Source of the DNA: Echinicola arenosa
GTDB lineage: Bacteria; Bacteroidota; Bacteroidia; Cytophagales; Cyclobacteriaceae
Reading direction: 5' to 3'
Assembly: GCF_014841125.1 (NCBI RefSeq)
Contig: NZ_JACYTQ010000012.1
Location: 1 to 64,000, forward strand
DNA: 64,000 nucleotides
Part shown: positions 17,580 to 26,298 of the stretch, piece after piece
Numbering within the stretch: position 1 is the stretch's first letter
Layout of the letters: each line of letters begins with the position of its first letter
The notes under the pieces: generated by a model
The model's input: the letters and a program-made list of their open reading frames with translations, nothing else
Database searches by the model: none
What the model was told of the DNA's origin: nothing
Translations under genes and position numbers: made by a program

Positions 17580-19907
17580 ATGCTTAGTAACTATCCTTTA
17601 TCGGAAGTAGAAGAATGTTTCTTAAAAGAATCAGGTGTTAAAGAAATCAACACGTTGATTCCTTACCTAACTGTAGACAATTTCCCTAAGTTAGGGCTAA
17701 TGACAGCATGTAGATTCCTGGAGTGGGCATCCAATAACCCTGACGGTGTTATCAGCTTGCCCACAGGTAAAACACCAGAATTTTTCATCAAATGGACCCA
17801 ATTCCTACTTGAAAATTGGGATAGTAAAAAAGGCAAAGCTATCCGTGACCAGTACGGTTTGACCAATACCAAAAAGCCAGTACTTAACGGGTTACATTTT
17901 GTGCAGATTGATGAATTTTACCCAATCAAATCTTCACAGAAAAACAGCTTTTATCATTATGTAAATAAATTTTACATTGATGGCTTCGGATTGGATCCAG
18001 AAAAAGCATTATTGATCAACTCTGATGAAATCCCTCTTGCAGAGGGCAAACATTTCACAGAAGTATTCCCTGATTATAAAGTAGATCTTTCTTTAAGATT
18101 CAGGGAAGCCACCAATAAGCCTGAAAAGCTACAACAAGAGTCAATCTTCCTTATAGATAAATGGTGTGGAGAGTATGAAGCAAAAATCCGCGAGAAAGGC
18201 GGGATCGGGTTCTTCTTGGGAGGTATAGGTCCTGACGGACATATTGCTTTCAACACCAGAGGATCTGATATTTTCTCTACTACAAGACTTACTGAAACCA
18301 ACTTTGAAACTCAAGCTGTGGCAGCAGGTGACCTAGGAGGTATTGAAGTTTCTGCCAACAGGCTTGTAATCACTATCGGTTTGGACACCATCGTCTACAA
18401 CCCAGAAGCAGTAGGTATTATTATCGCTGCCGGTGAAGCAAAAGCGCAAATCGTAAAAGATTCACTGGAAACTCCATTGGATAACGTATTCCCAGGAACT
18501 GTTCTTCAAAAATTGAAAAACGGCCGTTTTTACTTGACCAAAGGAGCTGCTTCTAAATTGACCGATACAGTCAATTCTTATTACAAGACTGGTGAATGGA
18601 CACAAGAAAAGACCGAAAGGTCGGTATTGGAGCTTTGCAAAAAGTTAGGAAAATATGCCAGCAGACTTAAGCTGGATGATCTTAAGGCAGACCCATATAC
18701 TTCTTTGATTCCGGGACTTTCTGAGAACACTGTGAATTCAGTAATCGAAAGCACCATCGCAAAACTAAACAATGGCATAGCCAAAGAAAAAGACGAGGTA
18801 CTCTTGCACACAGGCCCTCACCATGATGATATTTCATTAGGTATATTGCCTCACATTACCAATCAGCTAAGTGAAAACTCAAACGAGGCCCACTTCTCTG
18901 TATTGACTTCAGGCTTTACCGCCGTAACCAACACCTTTGTAATTGACACCCTTCTTCACACGAAGAAACTAATGGATGATAATGAAATCCAAATGGTTAA
19001 TTATGAAGATTTCTTTGAAACAGGTTACAAGCTAAAAACTGACAAAGATGTTTATCACTATCTCACAAACGTCGCTTCTGAGGATCCTGAACAACAACAA
19101 CGAGGTTTGTGCCACAGAGTGGTTAGAGCAATTGTAGAGGTATTTGATGTCCCTAACAAAGAAAAACTGAGAGAAACCATCAATGATGTACTAAGCATCT
19201 TGAAAAACTCTTATGACGGCGAGAAAAACCCACCAAAAATCCAGAAACTTAAAGGTATGATCCGGGAGTTTGAAGAGGAATTGGTTTGGGCTCACTTTGG
19301 TGTTAAAGTGAAGAACGTTCACCACTTGAGACTAGGATTCTACACCGGTGACATCTTCACAGAACAACCTGAAAAGCAACGTGATGTAGAACCTATCGTA
19401 GATTTATTTAGAAAAGTAAACCCTACCAAAATAAGCTTAACACTTGATCCAGAAGGTAGCGGCCCTGACACTCACTATAAAGTACTTCAAGCTACTGCCG
19501 CTGCTGTGAAAGAGTGGAGCAAAGAAAAAGACTTAAGTGAGTTGCGTATCATTGGTTACAGAAACGTTTGGTTCAAATTTGATGCAGCAGAATCCAATGT
19601 GATTGTTCCTGTTTCTTTAGGTGACCTTTCTGTTATGGAAGACTCATTTACCAATTGCTACTTAAGCCAGGTAAACGCCTCCTTCCCAAGTTATGCCCAT
19701 AATGGCAAGTTCAGTACAATTGCCAAGCGAACTTGGGTGAGCCAATTGAACGACGTACAATTATTATTAGGTAAAGATTATTTCTACCAACACGATATGG
19801 CCAAAGTAAGAGCCAGCCACGGGTTGATCTTCTTCAAAGACATGAATGTTGAGGAGTTTATCGCTCACGCGAGAGAACTAGAGAAGTCCATTGAAGGAAT
19901 GATCTAA
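17580..19907 (+). CDS. Glucosamine-6-phosphate deaminase fused to PIG-L/LmbE-like deacetylase domain
   Basis: A two-domain cytoplasmic protein of 775 residues. The first part (about 1-340) is NagB-like: LPTGKTPEFF phosphate loop, catalytic Asp111 in QIDEFYP, and GGIGPDGHIAFN (Asp219, His221). It should convert glucosamine-6-phosphate to fructose-6-phosphate and ammonia. The second part (about 400-770) resembles PIG-L zinc deacetylases: HHDD at 414-417 in the place of HPDDE, then HHLRLG (581-582) and His632 in GPDTHY. Bacteroides has similar fusions annotated only as NagB-like. I infer, without proof, that the second domain removes the acetyl group from GlcNAc-6-phosphate, so one protein would do the NagA and NagB steps. 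No nagA gene is seen nearby. Confidence 0.88.
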   Translation: MLSNYPLSEVEECFLKESGVKEINTLIPYLTVDNFPKLGLMTACRFLEWASNNPDGVISLPTGKTPEFFIKWTQFLLENWDSKKGKAIRDQYGLTNTKKPVLNGLHFVQIDEFYPIKSSQKNSFYHYVNKFYIDGFGLDPEKALLINSDEIPLAEGKHFTEVFPDYKVDLSLRFREATNKPEKLQQESIFLIDKWCGEYEAKIREKGGIGFFLGGIGPDGHIAFNTRGSDIFSTTRLTETNFETQAVAAGDLGGIEVSANRLVITIGLDTIVYNPEAVGIIIAAGEAKAQIVKDSLETPLDNVFPGTVLQKLKNGRFYLTKGAASKLTDTVNSYYKTGEWTQEKTERSVLELCKKLGKYASRLKLDDLKADPYTSLIPGLSENTVNSVIESTIAKLNNGIAKEKDEVLLHTGPHHDDISLGILPHITNQLSENSNEAHFSVLTSGFTAVTNTFVIDTLLHTKKLMDDNEIQMVNYEDFFETGYKLKTDKDVYHYLTNVASEDPEQQQRGLCHRVVRAIVEVFDVPNKEKLRETINDVLSILKNSYDGEKNPPKIQKLKGMIREFEEELVWAHFGVKVKNVHHLRLGFYTGDIFTEQPEKQRDVEPIVDLFRKVNPTKISLTLDPEGSGPDTHYKVLQATAAAVKEWSKEKDLSELRIIGYRNVWFKFDAAESNVIVPVSLGDLSVMEDSFTNCYLSQVNASFPSYAHNGKFSTIAKRTWVSQLNDVQLLLGKDYFYQHDMAKVRASHGLIFFKDMNVEEFIAHARELEKSIEGMI

Positions 19908-19939
19908 TTTGTGCTGTAATCTTACGCCTGGTAGTTTTT

Positions 19940-19972
19940 AGAAATCCGAAGGCGCTTTGCTTTCGGATTTCT
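19940..19972 (+). terminator. Hairpin between the NagB fusion and the ROK kinase
   Basis: AGAAATCCGAA (19940-19950) pairs with TTCGGATTTCT (19962-19972) around an 11-base loop. The following T-run is short (TTTGACTTT), so this may be a partial terminator that lowers kinase expression within one operon. Confidence 0.6.
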
Positions 19973-19994
19973 TTGACTTTATAAACAAATATTT

Positions 19995-20870
19995 ATGAAA
20001 AAAAATCGGCTTATTCTGGGACTGGATATTGGGGGAACCTCAATTAATGCCGGTATAATGAAAGATGGTGAATTAGTAGATAGAAAAGAAATACCTACCC
20101 CTTCCCATGCACCGCAAGAAGTTATTTTATCTACAATTGCCGAATTTATAAGCTCCTACTTTTCCTATGATATTGATGGAATCGGCATAGGCATTCCTGG
20201 TTTGGTAGACTCTAATAGAGGAATCGTGTATAACCTTGAAAACATTCCTGCTTTTACCAAAGTGGCTCTTAAGGATTATTTGGAAGAAAAACTCAACAAA
20301 CCCGTATTTGTCAACAATGACGCCAATTGCTTTGCATTGGGAGAGTTCAAATACGGCGGAGCATCTAAACATAAGCATATAGTAGGAATTACCCTGGGAA
20401 CTGGTATTGGGACCGGCATCATTACCAATGGTGACCTTTATCCTGGCTATATATGTGGTGCAGGTGAGTGGGGCGGAGTTCCTTATTGCGATAGTAATTT
20501 TGAAAACTATTGTAGCAGTAAGTTCTTTAGAATATTACACCATACGACAGCAAAAAAACTATCACATAAAGCTGCTGAAGGAGATCAAGAAGCATTGGCC
20601 CTTTTTGGAGAATATGGTAAGCATATCGGTAATTTGATCAAATATATCCTATTTACTTATGCTCCTGAGGCGATAGTCATTGGAGGGTCCATCAGAAAAG
20701 CATTCCCTTACTTCTCCCAAAGTATGCTTGAAACCGTTAAAACTTTTCCTTATTCTGCCATAAGCGACAATCTTTCGATTTATACCTCTTCATTGGAAGA
20801 TTCAGCGATAATGGGCGCTGCAGCTTTGGTTGAAGAGCACAGAACACCCGTAGAAAATTTAGCAAAATAA
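19995..20870 (+). CDS. ROK-family sugar kinase
   Basis: An ATP-dependent kinase for a hexose or N-acetylhexosamine, 291 residues, cytoplasmic. The phosphate loop GLDIGGTSINAG, the ROK signature GIGIGIPGLVDSNRG, VNNDANCFALGE and TLGTGIGTGI are all present. The zinc-binding His and CxCGxxGC of classical ROK proteins are missing; only CDSNFENYC remains, so the zinc finger is lost or altered. It lacks an HTH domain. Placed after the NagB fusion, GlcNAc or glucosamine is the most likely substrate, but glucose is equally possible from sequence alone. Confidence 0.87.
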   Translation: MKKNRLILGLDIGGTSINAGIMKDGELVDRKEIPTPSHAPQEVILSTIAEFISSYFSYDIDGIGIGIPGLVDSNRGIVYNLENIPAFTKVALKDYLEEKLNKPVFVNNDANCFALGEFKYGGASKHKHIVGITLGTGIGTGIITNGDLYPGYICGAGEWGGVPYCDSNFENYCSSKFFRILHHTTAKKLSHKAAEGDQEALALFGEYGKHIGNLIKYILFTYAPEAIVIGGSIRKAFPYFSQSMLETVKTFPYSAISDNLSIYTSSLEDSAIMGAAALVEEHRTPVENLAK

Positions 20871-20872
20871 CT

Positions 20873-20898
20873 TTCCCCTGATGAATCCATCAGGGGAA
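20873..20898 (+). terminator. Terminator after the ROK kinase
   Basis: TTCCCCTGATG (20873-20883) pairs perfectly with CATCAGGGGAA (20888-20898) around the loop AATC, beginning 3 bases past the stop codon. TTCCCTTTATATTTTTT follows. It ends the ROK/NagB/kinase unit. Confidence 0.8.
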
Positions 20899-21002
20899 TT
20901 CCCTTTATATTTTTTACACTTCCCTTCCTTTGCTATTCATAAATTATCCTTCTATATTAAGTATTGATTACCCATACCCATTAATCATTACCTAATATAA
21001 AA

Positions 21003-24000
21003 ATGCTTGCAAATAAACCATACAATGCATTAGCCAAAAAAACCCTTCAAGTAGGCTCAGCACTTTTGATCCCACTTTTGGTGTCCTCTGATTTCAAACC
21101 TGATTCCTACTCAACTTACTTCGAAAAAATAAAGCCAAAAATTTCTGGAATCAATTTCAAAAATAAACTAACGGAAGACGATAGGCATAACATATTAACC
21201 TATGAATATTTTTATAATGGTGGTGGAGTTGCCATAGGTGATATTAACAACGACGGATTAGAAGACATTTACCTCACTGGCAACATGACCGAAAATCGTC
21301 TTTATTTAAACGAGGGGAATTTTAAGTTCAAAGATATCAGTAAGAAAGCAGGTGTACAGGGTAAAGACAGTTGGACCACAGGTGTTTCAATGGCTGATAT
21401 AAATGGAGATGGACTACTGGATATATATGTTTGTTTCTCTGGAGACGGTGAAGATGACAGTCGTAAAAACGAATTATATATTAATAATGGAGATTTAACC
21501 TTTACAGATAAAGCTTCAGAATATGGCTTGGCTGACCCCTCAAATAGTACCCAGGCATTATTTTTTGATTTTGACAAAGACGGTGATCTGGACATGTACC
21601 TGCTCAATCACCATATTGAGGTTATCCATGAATTGGAGTTTGATGAAGCTAAAAGTAAAAGGCATCAGCGGGCTGGGGATAAACTTTTCAGAAATGACAA
21701 TGGAAAATTTACAGATATCAGTGATGAAGCAGGAATCATTGGCAATGCCCTTGGCTTTGGGCTGGGTATTGTCGCTTCCGACATCAATGAAGATGGTTGG
21801 TTAGACCTTTATGTTTCCAATGACTACATCGAACACGACTACCTCTACATTAATAATCAAGATGGCACTTTTACGGAAAAACTGGCTGACCAACTTCAGC
21901 ATATTAGCCATTTTTCCATGGGATTGGATATTGCCGATATTAATAACGACGGCATGAAGGATATCTTTACTTTAGACATGCTTCCTGAAGACAACAAACG
22001 CCAAAAACTTCTATATGGACCCGAAAATTATGAACAATATGCCTTGATGGTCATGCAAGGATTTTACCATCAAAACATGCGAAACATGCTGCATGTCAAC
22101 AATGGAAACAATACCTTCAGTGAAATCGGTCAATTAGCCGGAATATCAAATACAGACTGGAGCTGGTCTTCATTATTTTTGGACATTGATAATGATGGAT
22201 TAAAAGATCTCTTTATCACCAATGGTTATTTTAGAGACTACACAAATAGAGATTTTTTAAAATATAAAGGTGATTTTTACTTCCAAAAGGCCATCAACCG
22301 CGAACAAGCAGATACCTTAGCATTGGTTACTTCCATGACCTCTACCCCTATTCCCAATTATGCATATAAAAACAATGGAGACCTAACTTTCACCAACGCC
22401 TCCAAAGCTTGGGGTCTGGATGAACCAAGTTTTTCCAATGGGGCTGCTTATGCAGATTTGGACAATGACGGCTATTTAGATTTGGTAGTTAGCAATATCA
22501 ATGAATATACTTCCATTTATAGAAACAAACCCAAATCACCAAAGAATAACCACTTCTTGGAAGTAGCCCTCAAAGGTGAAGGTAAGAATACCCAAGGAAT
22601 AGGAAGTCAAGTAAGCATTTATACAGCCGATAAAGTTCAGACTTTAGAACAAATGCCAACTAGAGGATTTCAGTCTTCTGTAAGCTTTAAGTTGCATTTT
22701 GGGTTAGGTCACATAAGTCAAATAGATTCTGTAAAAATCAAATGGCCTTCTGGTAAAACAGAAACAGTTAAAAATGTCAAAGCCAACCAACTGATTATTC
22801 TGGAAGAAAAAAATGCTAGAAGCACAGTAGAAGAAAGTGGACAAAAGTTTTTTGACAGCTATTACTCGGAAACAACCTCCCCTATTCCCTACAAACACAA
22901 AGAATCTGGGTTTAATGATTTCAAAAGACAACCGCTATTGATAGAAATGCCCAGTTATATTGGCCCAGTAATGGCCACAACCACTGTCAGTGAAAACTCA
23001 CAGCTTCTTTTTGTAGGTGGTACCAAGGGCAACCCCGGTCAAATGTACAAAACAAATGATGAGGGCCAACTGGTGGGAACAAGAGCCATTTTATTGGAAG
23101 AAGAATTTACCGATGCAGATGCGCTTTTTCTTGATGCCAATGGTGATGGCAACCCTGATTTATATGTAGCTAGTGGCGGTTACCATAATTACACTTCTCA
23201 AGATGAAGCCTTGCAAGACAGGCTTTATATAAACGACGGTTCAGGTAAATTCATTCGAGATAATGAAGCTTTACCCAAAATGCTTACCAGCAGCTCGGTG
23301 GTTAGGAAAACGGATATTAATAAAGATGGTTTCCCGGATTTATTCGTAGGGGGAAGAATTGTTCCTGGTTATTATCCTCAGGCACCGGAAAGCTATCTTT
23401 TGTTAAATGATGGAAAAGGTACTTTTAGCAATGTAAGCTCAACTCTCCTTCCTGAGTTAGGTAGTCTGGGAATGGTTACAGATGCTGAATGGCTAGACCT
23501 GAATAAGGATGGATTTGAAGACCTTGTGATAGTGGGAGAATGCCTTCCTGTACAAGTATATATCAACCAGTCAGGAAAAAGTTTTTCCAATGAAACAGCA
23601 ATCTACTTACCTGATTCTCCTCATGGTTTGTGGAGCAGTCTGGCCAAAGGTGATTTTGACAAAGATGGAGACATGGATTTGATCGCTGGAAATTACGGCT
23701 TAAACTCCCAACTCCAAGCCAGTAAAGGTCAACCTATGACATTGTATTATGGTGATTTTGATGACAACGGATCAGTGGACCCTATCATGGTTAGGTACAT
23801 ACAAGGGGAAGCTTATCCCTTTGCTAGCAGAGACGAACTTTTGGATCAACTGTATGGGATGCGTAGCAAGTTCACCAATTACGAAAGCTACTCCCAAGCA
23901 AAAATAGAGGACGTTCTCAGCAAAAGCCAACTTCAGTCAGCCAATAAGCTTCAAGCAAATGAACTAAAAACACTCTATTTTGAAAATACCGGAAACAGCA

Positions 24001-24335
24001 TCGAAATCCACAACCTACCTATTGAGGCACAATTTGCACCTGTATATAGCATACAGGTAATGGACTATGATGAAGATGGAGAATTGGACTTTATTTTGGG
24101 TGGTAACCAAAATTATACCCGCTTAAGGATTGGAGTGATGGATGCCAACTTTGGCCAAGTATTCCTTGGAAATGGAAAAGGAGAGTTTTCCTACCTTCCA
24201 CAAAAAAAATCAGGGCTGGCCATAAAAGGAGACATCAAATCCATCCAACCTATGCAACTGGCCAATCATAAATACCTCTTCTTTGGAATCAATAATCAAG
24301 GTGTAGTAGCTTACCAAAAAAATAATTATCCATGA
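21003..24335 (+). CDS. Exported FG-GAP/VCBS repeat protein with ASPIC/UnbV domain
   Basis: A large (1110 residues) exported protein with an N-terminal hydrophobic signal (about residues 16-30). Calcium-binding FG-GAP/VCBS repeats follow, with loops such as DINNDGLEDIY, DINGDGLLDIY and DLDNDGYLDLV; they probably form beta-propellers. An ASPIC/UnbV domain lies at about 515-600 (GIGSQVSIYT to WPSGKTE). A second set of FG-GAP repeats follows to the C-terminus. Such proteins sit outside the inner membrane and often accompany SusCD-type systems, but the reaction is unknown. The stop codon overlaps the start of the next gene (ATGA), showing translational coupling. Confidence 0.9.
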   Translation: MLANKPYNALAKKTLQVGSALLIPLLVSSDFKPDSYSTYFEKIKPKISGINFKNKLTEDDRHNILTYEYFYNGGGVAIGDINNDGLEDIYLTGNMTENRLYLNEGNFKFKDISKKAGVQGKDSWTTGVSMADINGDGLLDIYVCFSGDGEDDSRKNELYINNGDLTFTDKASEYGLADPSNSTQALFFDFDKDGDLDMYLLNHHIEVIHELEFDEAKSKRHQRAGDKLFRNDNGKFTDISDEAGIIGNALGFGLGIVASDINEDGWLDLYVSNDYIEHDYLYINNQDGTFTEKLADQLQHISHFSMGLDIADINNDGMKDIFTLDMLPEDNKRQKLLYGPENYEQYALMVMQGFYHQNMRNMLHVNNGNNTFSEIGQLAGISNTDWSWSSLFLDIDNDGLKDLFITNGYFRDYTNRDFLKYKGDFYFQKAINREQADTLALVTSMTSTPIPNYAYKNNGDLTFTNASKAWGLDEPSFSNGAAYADLDNDGYLDLVVSNINEYTSIYRNKPKSPKNNHFLEVALKGEGKNTQGIGSQVSIYTADKVQTLEQMPTRGFQSSVSFKLHFGLGHISQIDSVKIKWPSGKTETVKNVKANQLIILEEKNARSTVEESGQKFFDSYYSETTSPIPYKHKESGFNDFKRQPLLIEMPSYIGPVMATTTVSENSQLLFVGGTKGNPGQMYKTNDEGQLVGTRAILLEEEFTDADALFLDANGDGNPDLYVASGGYHNYTSQDEALQDRLYINDGSGKFIRDNEALPKMLTSSSVVRKTDINKDGFPDLFVGGRIVPGYYPQAPESYLLLNDGKGTFSNVSSTLLPELGSLGMVTDAEWLDLNKDGFEDLVIVGECLPVQVYINQSGKSFSNETAIYLPDSPHGLWSSLAKGDFDKDGDMDLIAGNYGLNSQLQASKGQPMTLYYGDFDDNGSVDPIMVRYIQGEAYPFASRDELLDQLYGMRSKFTNYESYSQAKIEDVLSKSQLQSANKLQANELKTLYFENTGNSIEIHNLPIEAQFAPVYSIQVMDYDEDGELDFILGGNQNYTRLRIGVMDANFGQVFLGNGKGEFSYLPQKKSGLAIKGDIKSIQPMQLANHKYLFFGINNQGVVAYQKNNYP

Positions 24336-25690
24336 AGTACCATTACCATTTGAAAGTGAAGCTTTGCACCTTTCTGAATTTGAGTATCCCAATCTTTTTC
24401 CTTTCTTGCCTTCTTGCCCATGGACAAAGTAATGAACAAAAGGTCAATCTCTATGTAGATAATTTGTTTGAAATCACAAAAATCATGGTTTCTGACGTCA
24501 CTCCTCCTACTGGAGCTTCTCGGTTTTATGCTTACAGCAACTTGGGTGCCTATGCTGTTTTAAATAAACCACAACGTATAAATAGATCGCTAATATCTGC
24601 ATTAAACCAAAACTTGACCATTAAATATCCGGACACAGGTGATATCGACAGTACTTTTACTGCTATTTACAGTATGCTAGGAGTCGGTAAAGGAATTATG
24701 CCATCCGGAAAGCAACTTTCCTCCGCCCAAGAAATCCTTATCAAAAAGTATAGAAGCAATAATTGGATCAGTAAAAAAGTCTTGCAAAACAGCATATCAT
24801 TTGCCGACAGCGTATCCAAACAAGTATTGGTCTTTAGCAAATCTGACGGTTATGGAAAACTCAGTGCCTTACCTCGCTATGCTCCAGCCAATGAACCAGG
24901 AACTTGGTACCCTACCCCGCCAGCTTACCTAGGAGCAATTGATCCAGAGTGGAGAACAATCCGAACGTTTTACATCAAGGACTTAAAACAGTTTAAACCC
25001 TTAAGCCCTGTTCCATTCTCCATGGACAGTACGAGTTCTTTCTACAAATTGACCAAAGAGGTATATGACACCACCAAAGTCTTGAACACGGAAAAAAGAC
25101 TGATTGCCAACTTTTGGGACTGCAACCCCTTCATGGTTTCTTATTCCGGCCACATGGCCATTGGATTAAAGAAAATCAGTCCCGGCGGCCACTGGATCAA
25201 CATCACTGGGATCGCTTGTAAAAAGTCTGGAATCTCCTTTAACGAGGTGGTGGAAGTACACACTTTAGTGGCTACAGGACTTCACGACGCCTTTATTAGC
25301 TGTTGGGAGGAAAAATATGATAGTGACCGGATTAGGCCTGAAACTGTGATCAACCGATATGTAGATCAAAAGTGGCGACCTATTTTGCAGACCCCACCAT
25401 TTCCTGAATACACCAGCGGTCACAGTGTAATTTCAAGAACAAGCGCCGTCTTGTTGACCAGCTATTTTGGAGATCATTTCAGTTATACAGATACTTCTGA
25501 AGAGTACTTTGGCTTGCCTCCGAGAAAATTCACTTCATTTTTACAAGCTTCGGAAGAGGCTGCTATCTCCAGACTTTATGGAGGCATTCACTATAGGGAT
25601 GCCATTGAAGAAGGTATCAAGCAAGGAGAAAAAATTGCCAATTTCATAATAAAGCAAATCTATAGTTCGCCCCCCCTATCTTCAAAATAA
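24332..25690 (+). CDS. Vanadium-dependent haloperoxidase / PAP2-like protein
   Basis: A 452-residue exported protein (signal peptide to about residue 31, LAHGQS). It carries the vanadate/phosphate site shared by haloperoxidases and PAP2 phosphatases: Lys328...Arg335-Pro336, Ser362-Gly363-His364 (YTSGHS) and Ser413-Arg414...His420..Asp423. It could oxidise halides with peroxide or hydrolyse a phosphate ester; sequence does not decide. The ATG overlaps the preceding ASPIC/UnbV stop by four bases, so the two are made together and may act as a pair. A strong bidirectional terminator follows. Confidence 0.87.
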   Translation: MKYHYHLKVKLCTFLNLSIPIFFLSCLLAHGQSNEQKVNLYVDNLFEITKIMVSDVTPPTGASRFYAYSNLGAYAVLNKPQRINRSLISALNQNLTIKYPDTGDIDSTFTAIYSMLGVGKGIMPSGKQLSSAQEILIKKYRSNNWISKKVLQNSISFADSVSKQVLVFSKSDGYGKLSALPRYAPANEPGTWYPTPPAYLGAIDPEWRTIRTFYIKDLKQFKPLSPVPFSMDSTSSFYKLTKEVYDTTKVLNTEKRLIANFWDCNPFMVSYSGHMAIGLKKISPGGHWINITGIACKKSGISFNEVVEVHTLVATGLHDAFISCWEEKYDSDRIRPETVINRYVDQKWRPILQTPPFPEYTSGHSVISRTSAVLLTSYFGDHFSYTDTSEEYFGLPPRKFTSFLQASEEAAISRLYGGIHYRDAIEEGIKQGEKIANFIIKQIYSSPPLSSK

Positions 25691-25731
25691 AAAAAAATCC
25701 CTTCCTGATTGAACTTGGAAGGGATTTTTTT
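25691..25731. terminator. Bidirectional terminator between convergent genes
   Basis: A perfect 15-bp stem (25691-25705 with 25717-25731) around an 11-base loop has A/T runs on both sides. It directly follows the haloperoxidase-like stop and lies 5 bases from the stop of the minus-strand isomerase gene, so it serves both. Confidence 0.9.
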
Positions 25732-25735
25732 AAAT

Positions 25736-26248
25736 TTATTTCCTTTGGAAATCATCCTGAACACGGACGATATCATCTTCATTGGAAGGGTTTTCGGGAT
25801 CAGTGTGCATCCAAATTTCAGCAACCACTCCCCAATTGTCCATTCCTACTAGACGGTGTCTTTCTCCTTTGGCTAGCTCCACTACTTCACCAAGTACCAA
25901 TGGCTCCAAATCACCTTCTTCGTCCGTAGGACTAGTAATGATGCCACCCTCTCCACCTACTAGTTTCCAAATTTCAGCTCTTCGGTGGTGATATTGCCAT
26001 GAAAGCCTTTTTTCAGGGCCTACTATCAGAATCTTTGGACTTAATTTTTGCTGAAGTTGGGCTTCGGAAAACTCAACGCTTGCAAAAAACTGTGACCTGA
26101 ATTTTCCGATTTGGCTTTCATCAATCACAAAAAAACCTCCCCAAGGTCTTTCTCGATCCTCTGCGGCTACTTTGTAATCATTAAAGTCCAACCAGTCCTT
26201 GATCTGCTTAAAAATTTCTTCCTTAGAAGCACTTTTCTCTATCTTCAT
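25736..26248 (-). CDS. Cupin-type (type II) mannose-6-phosphate isomerase
   Basis: A 170-residue cytoplasmic cupin that fits the isomerase domain of type II phosphomannose isomerases. RPWGGFFVIDE opens the domain, and the metal site is visible as His87, His88, Glu92 (WQYHHRRAEIW) and His131 (GERHRLVG). It would convert mannose-6-phosphate to fructose-6-phosphate. Last gene of the minus-strand mannoside operon, 50 bases after a GH92 gene. Annotation pipelines sometimes call relatives phosphoheptose isomerase; the operon supports mannose. Confidence 0.82.
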   Translation of the reverse strand: MKIEKSASKEEIFKQIKDWLDFNDYKVAAEDRERPWGGFFVIDESQIGKFRSQFFASVEFSEAQLQQKLSPKILIVGPEKRLSWQYHHRRAEIWKLVGGEGGIITSPTDEEGDLEPLVLGEVVELAKGERHRLVGMDNWGVVAEIWMHTDPENPSNEDDIVRVQDDFQRK

Positions 26249-26298
26249 GTCTTTCTTAGGTTAATAGATTGTCACTTAAAATTATAAATAGAAATAGA

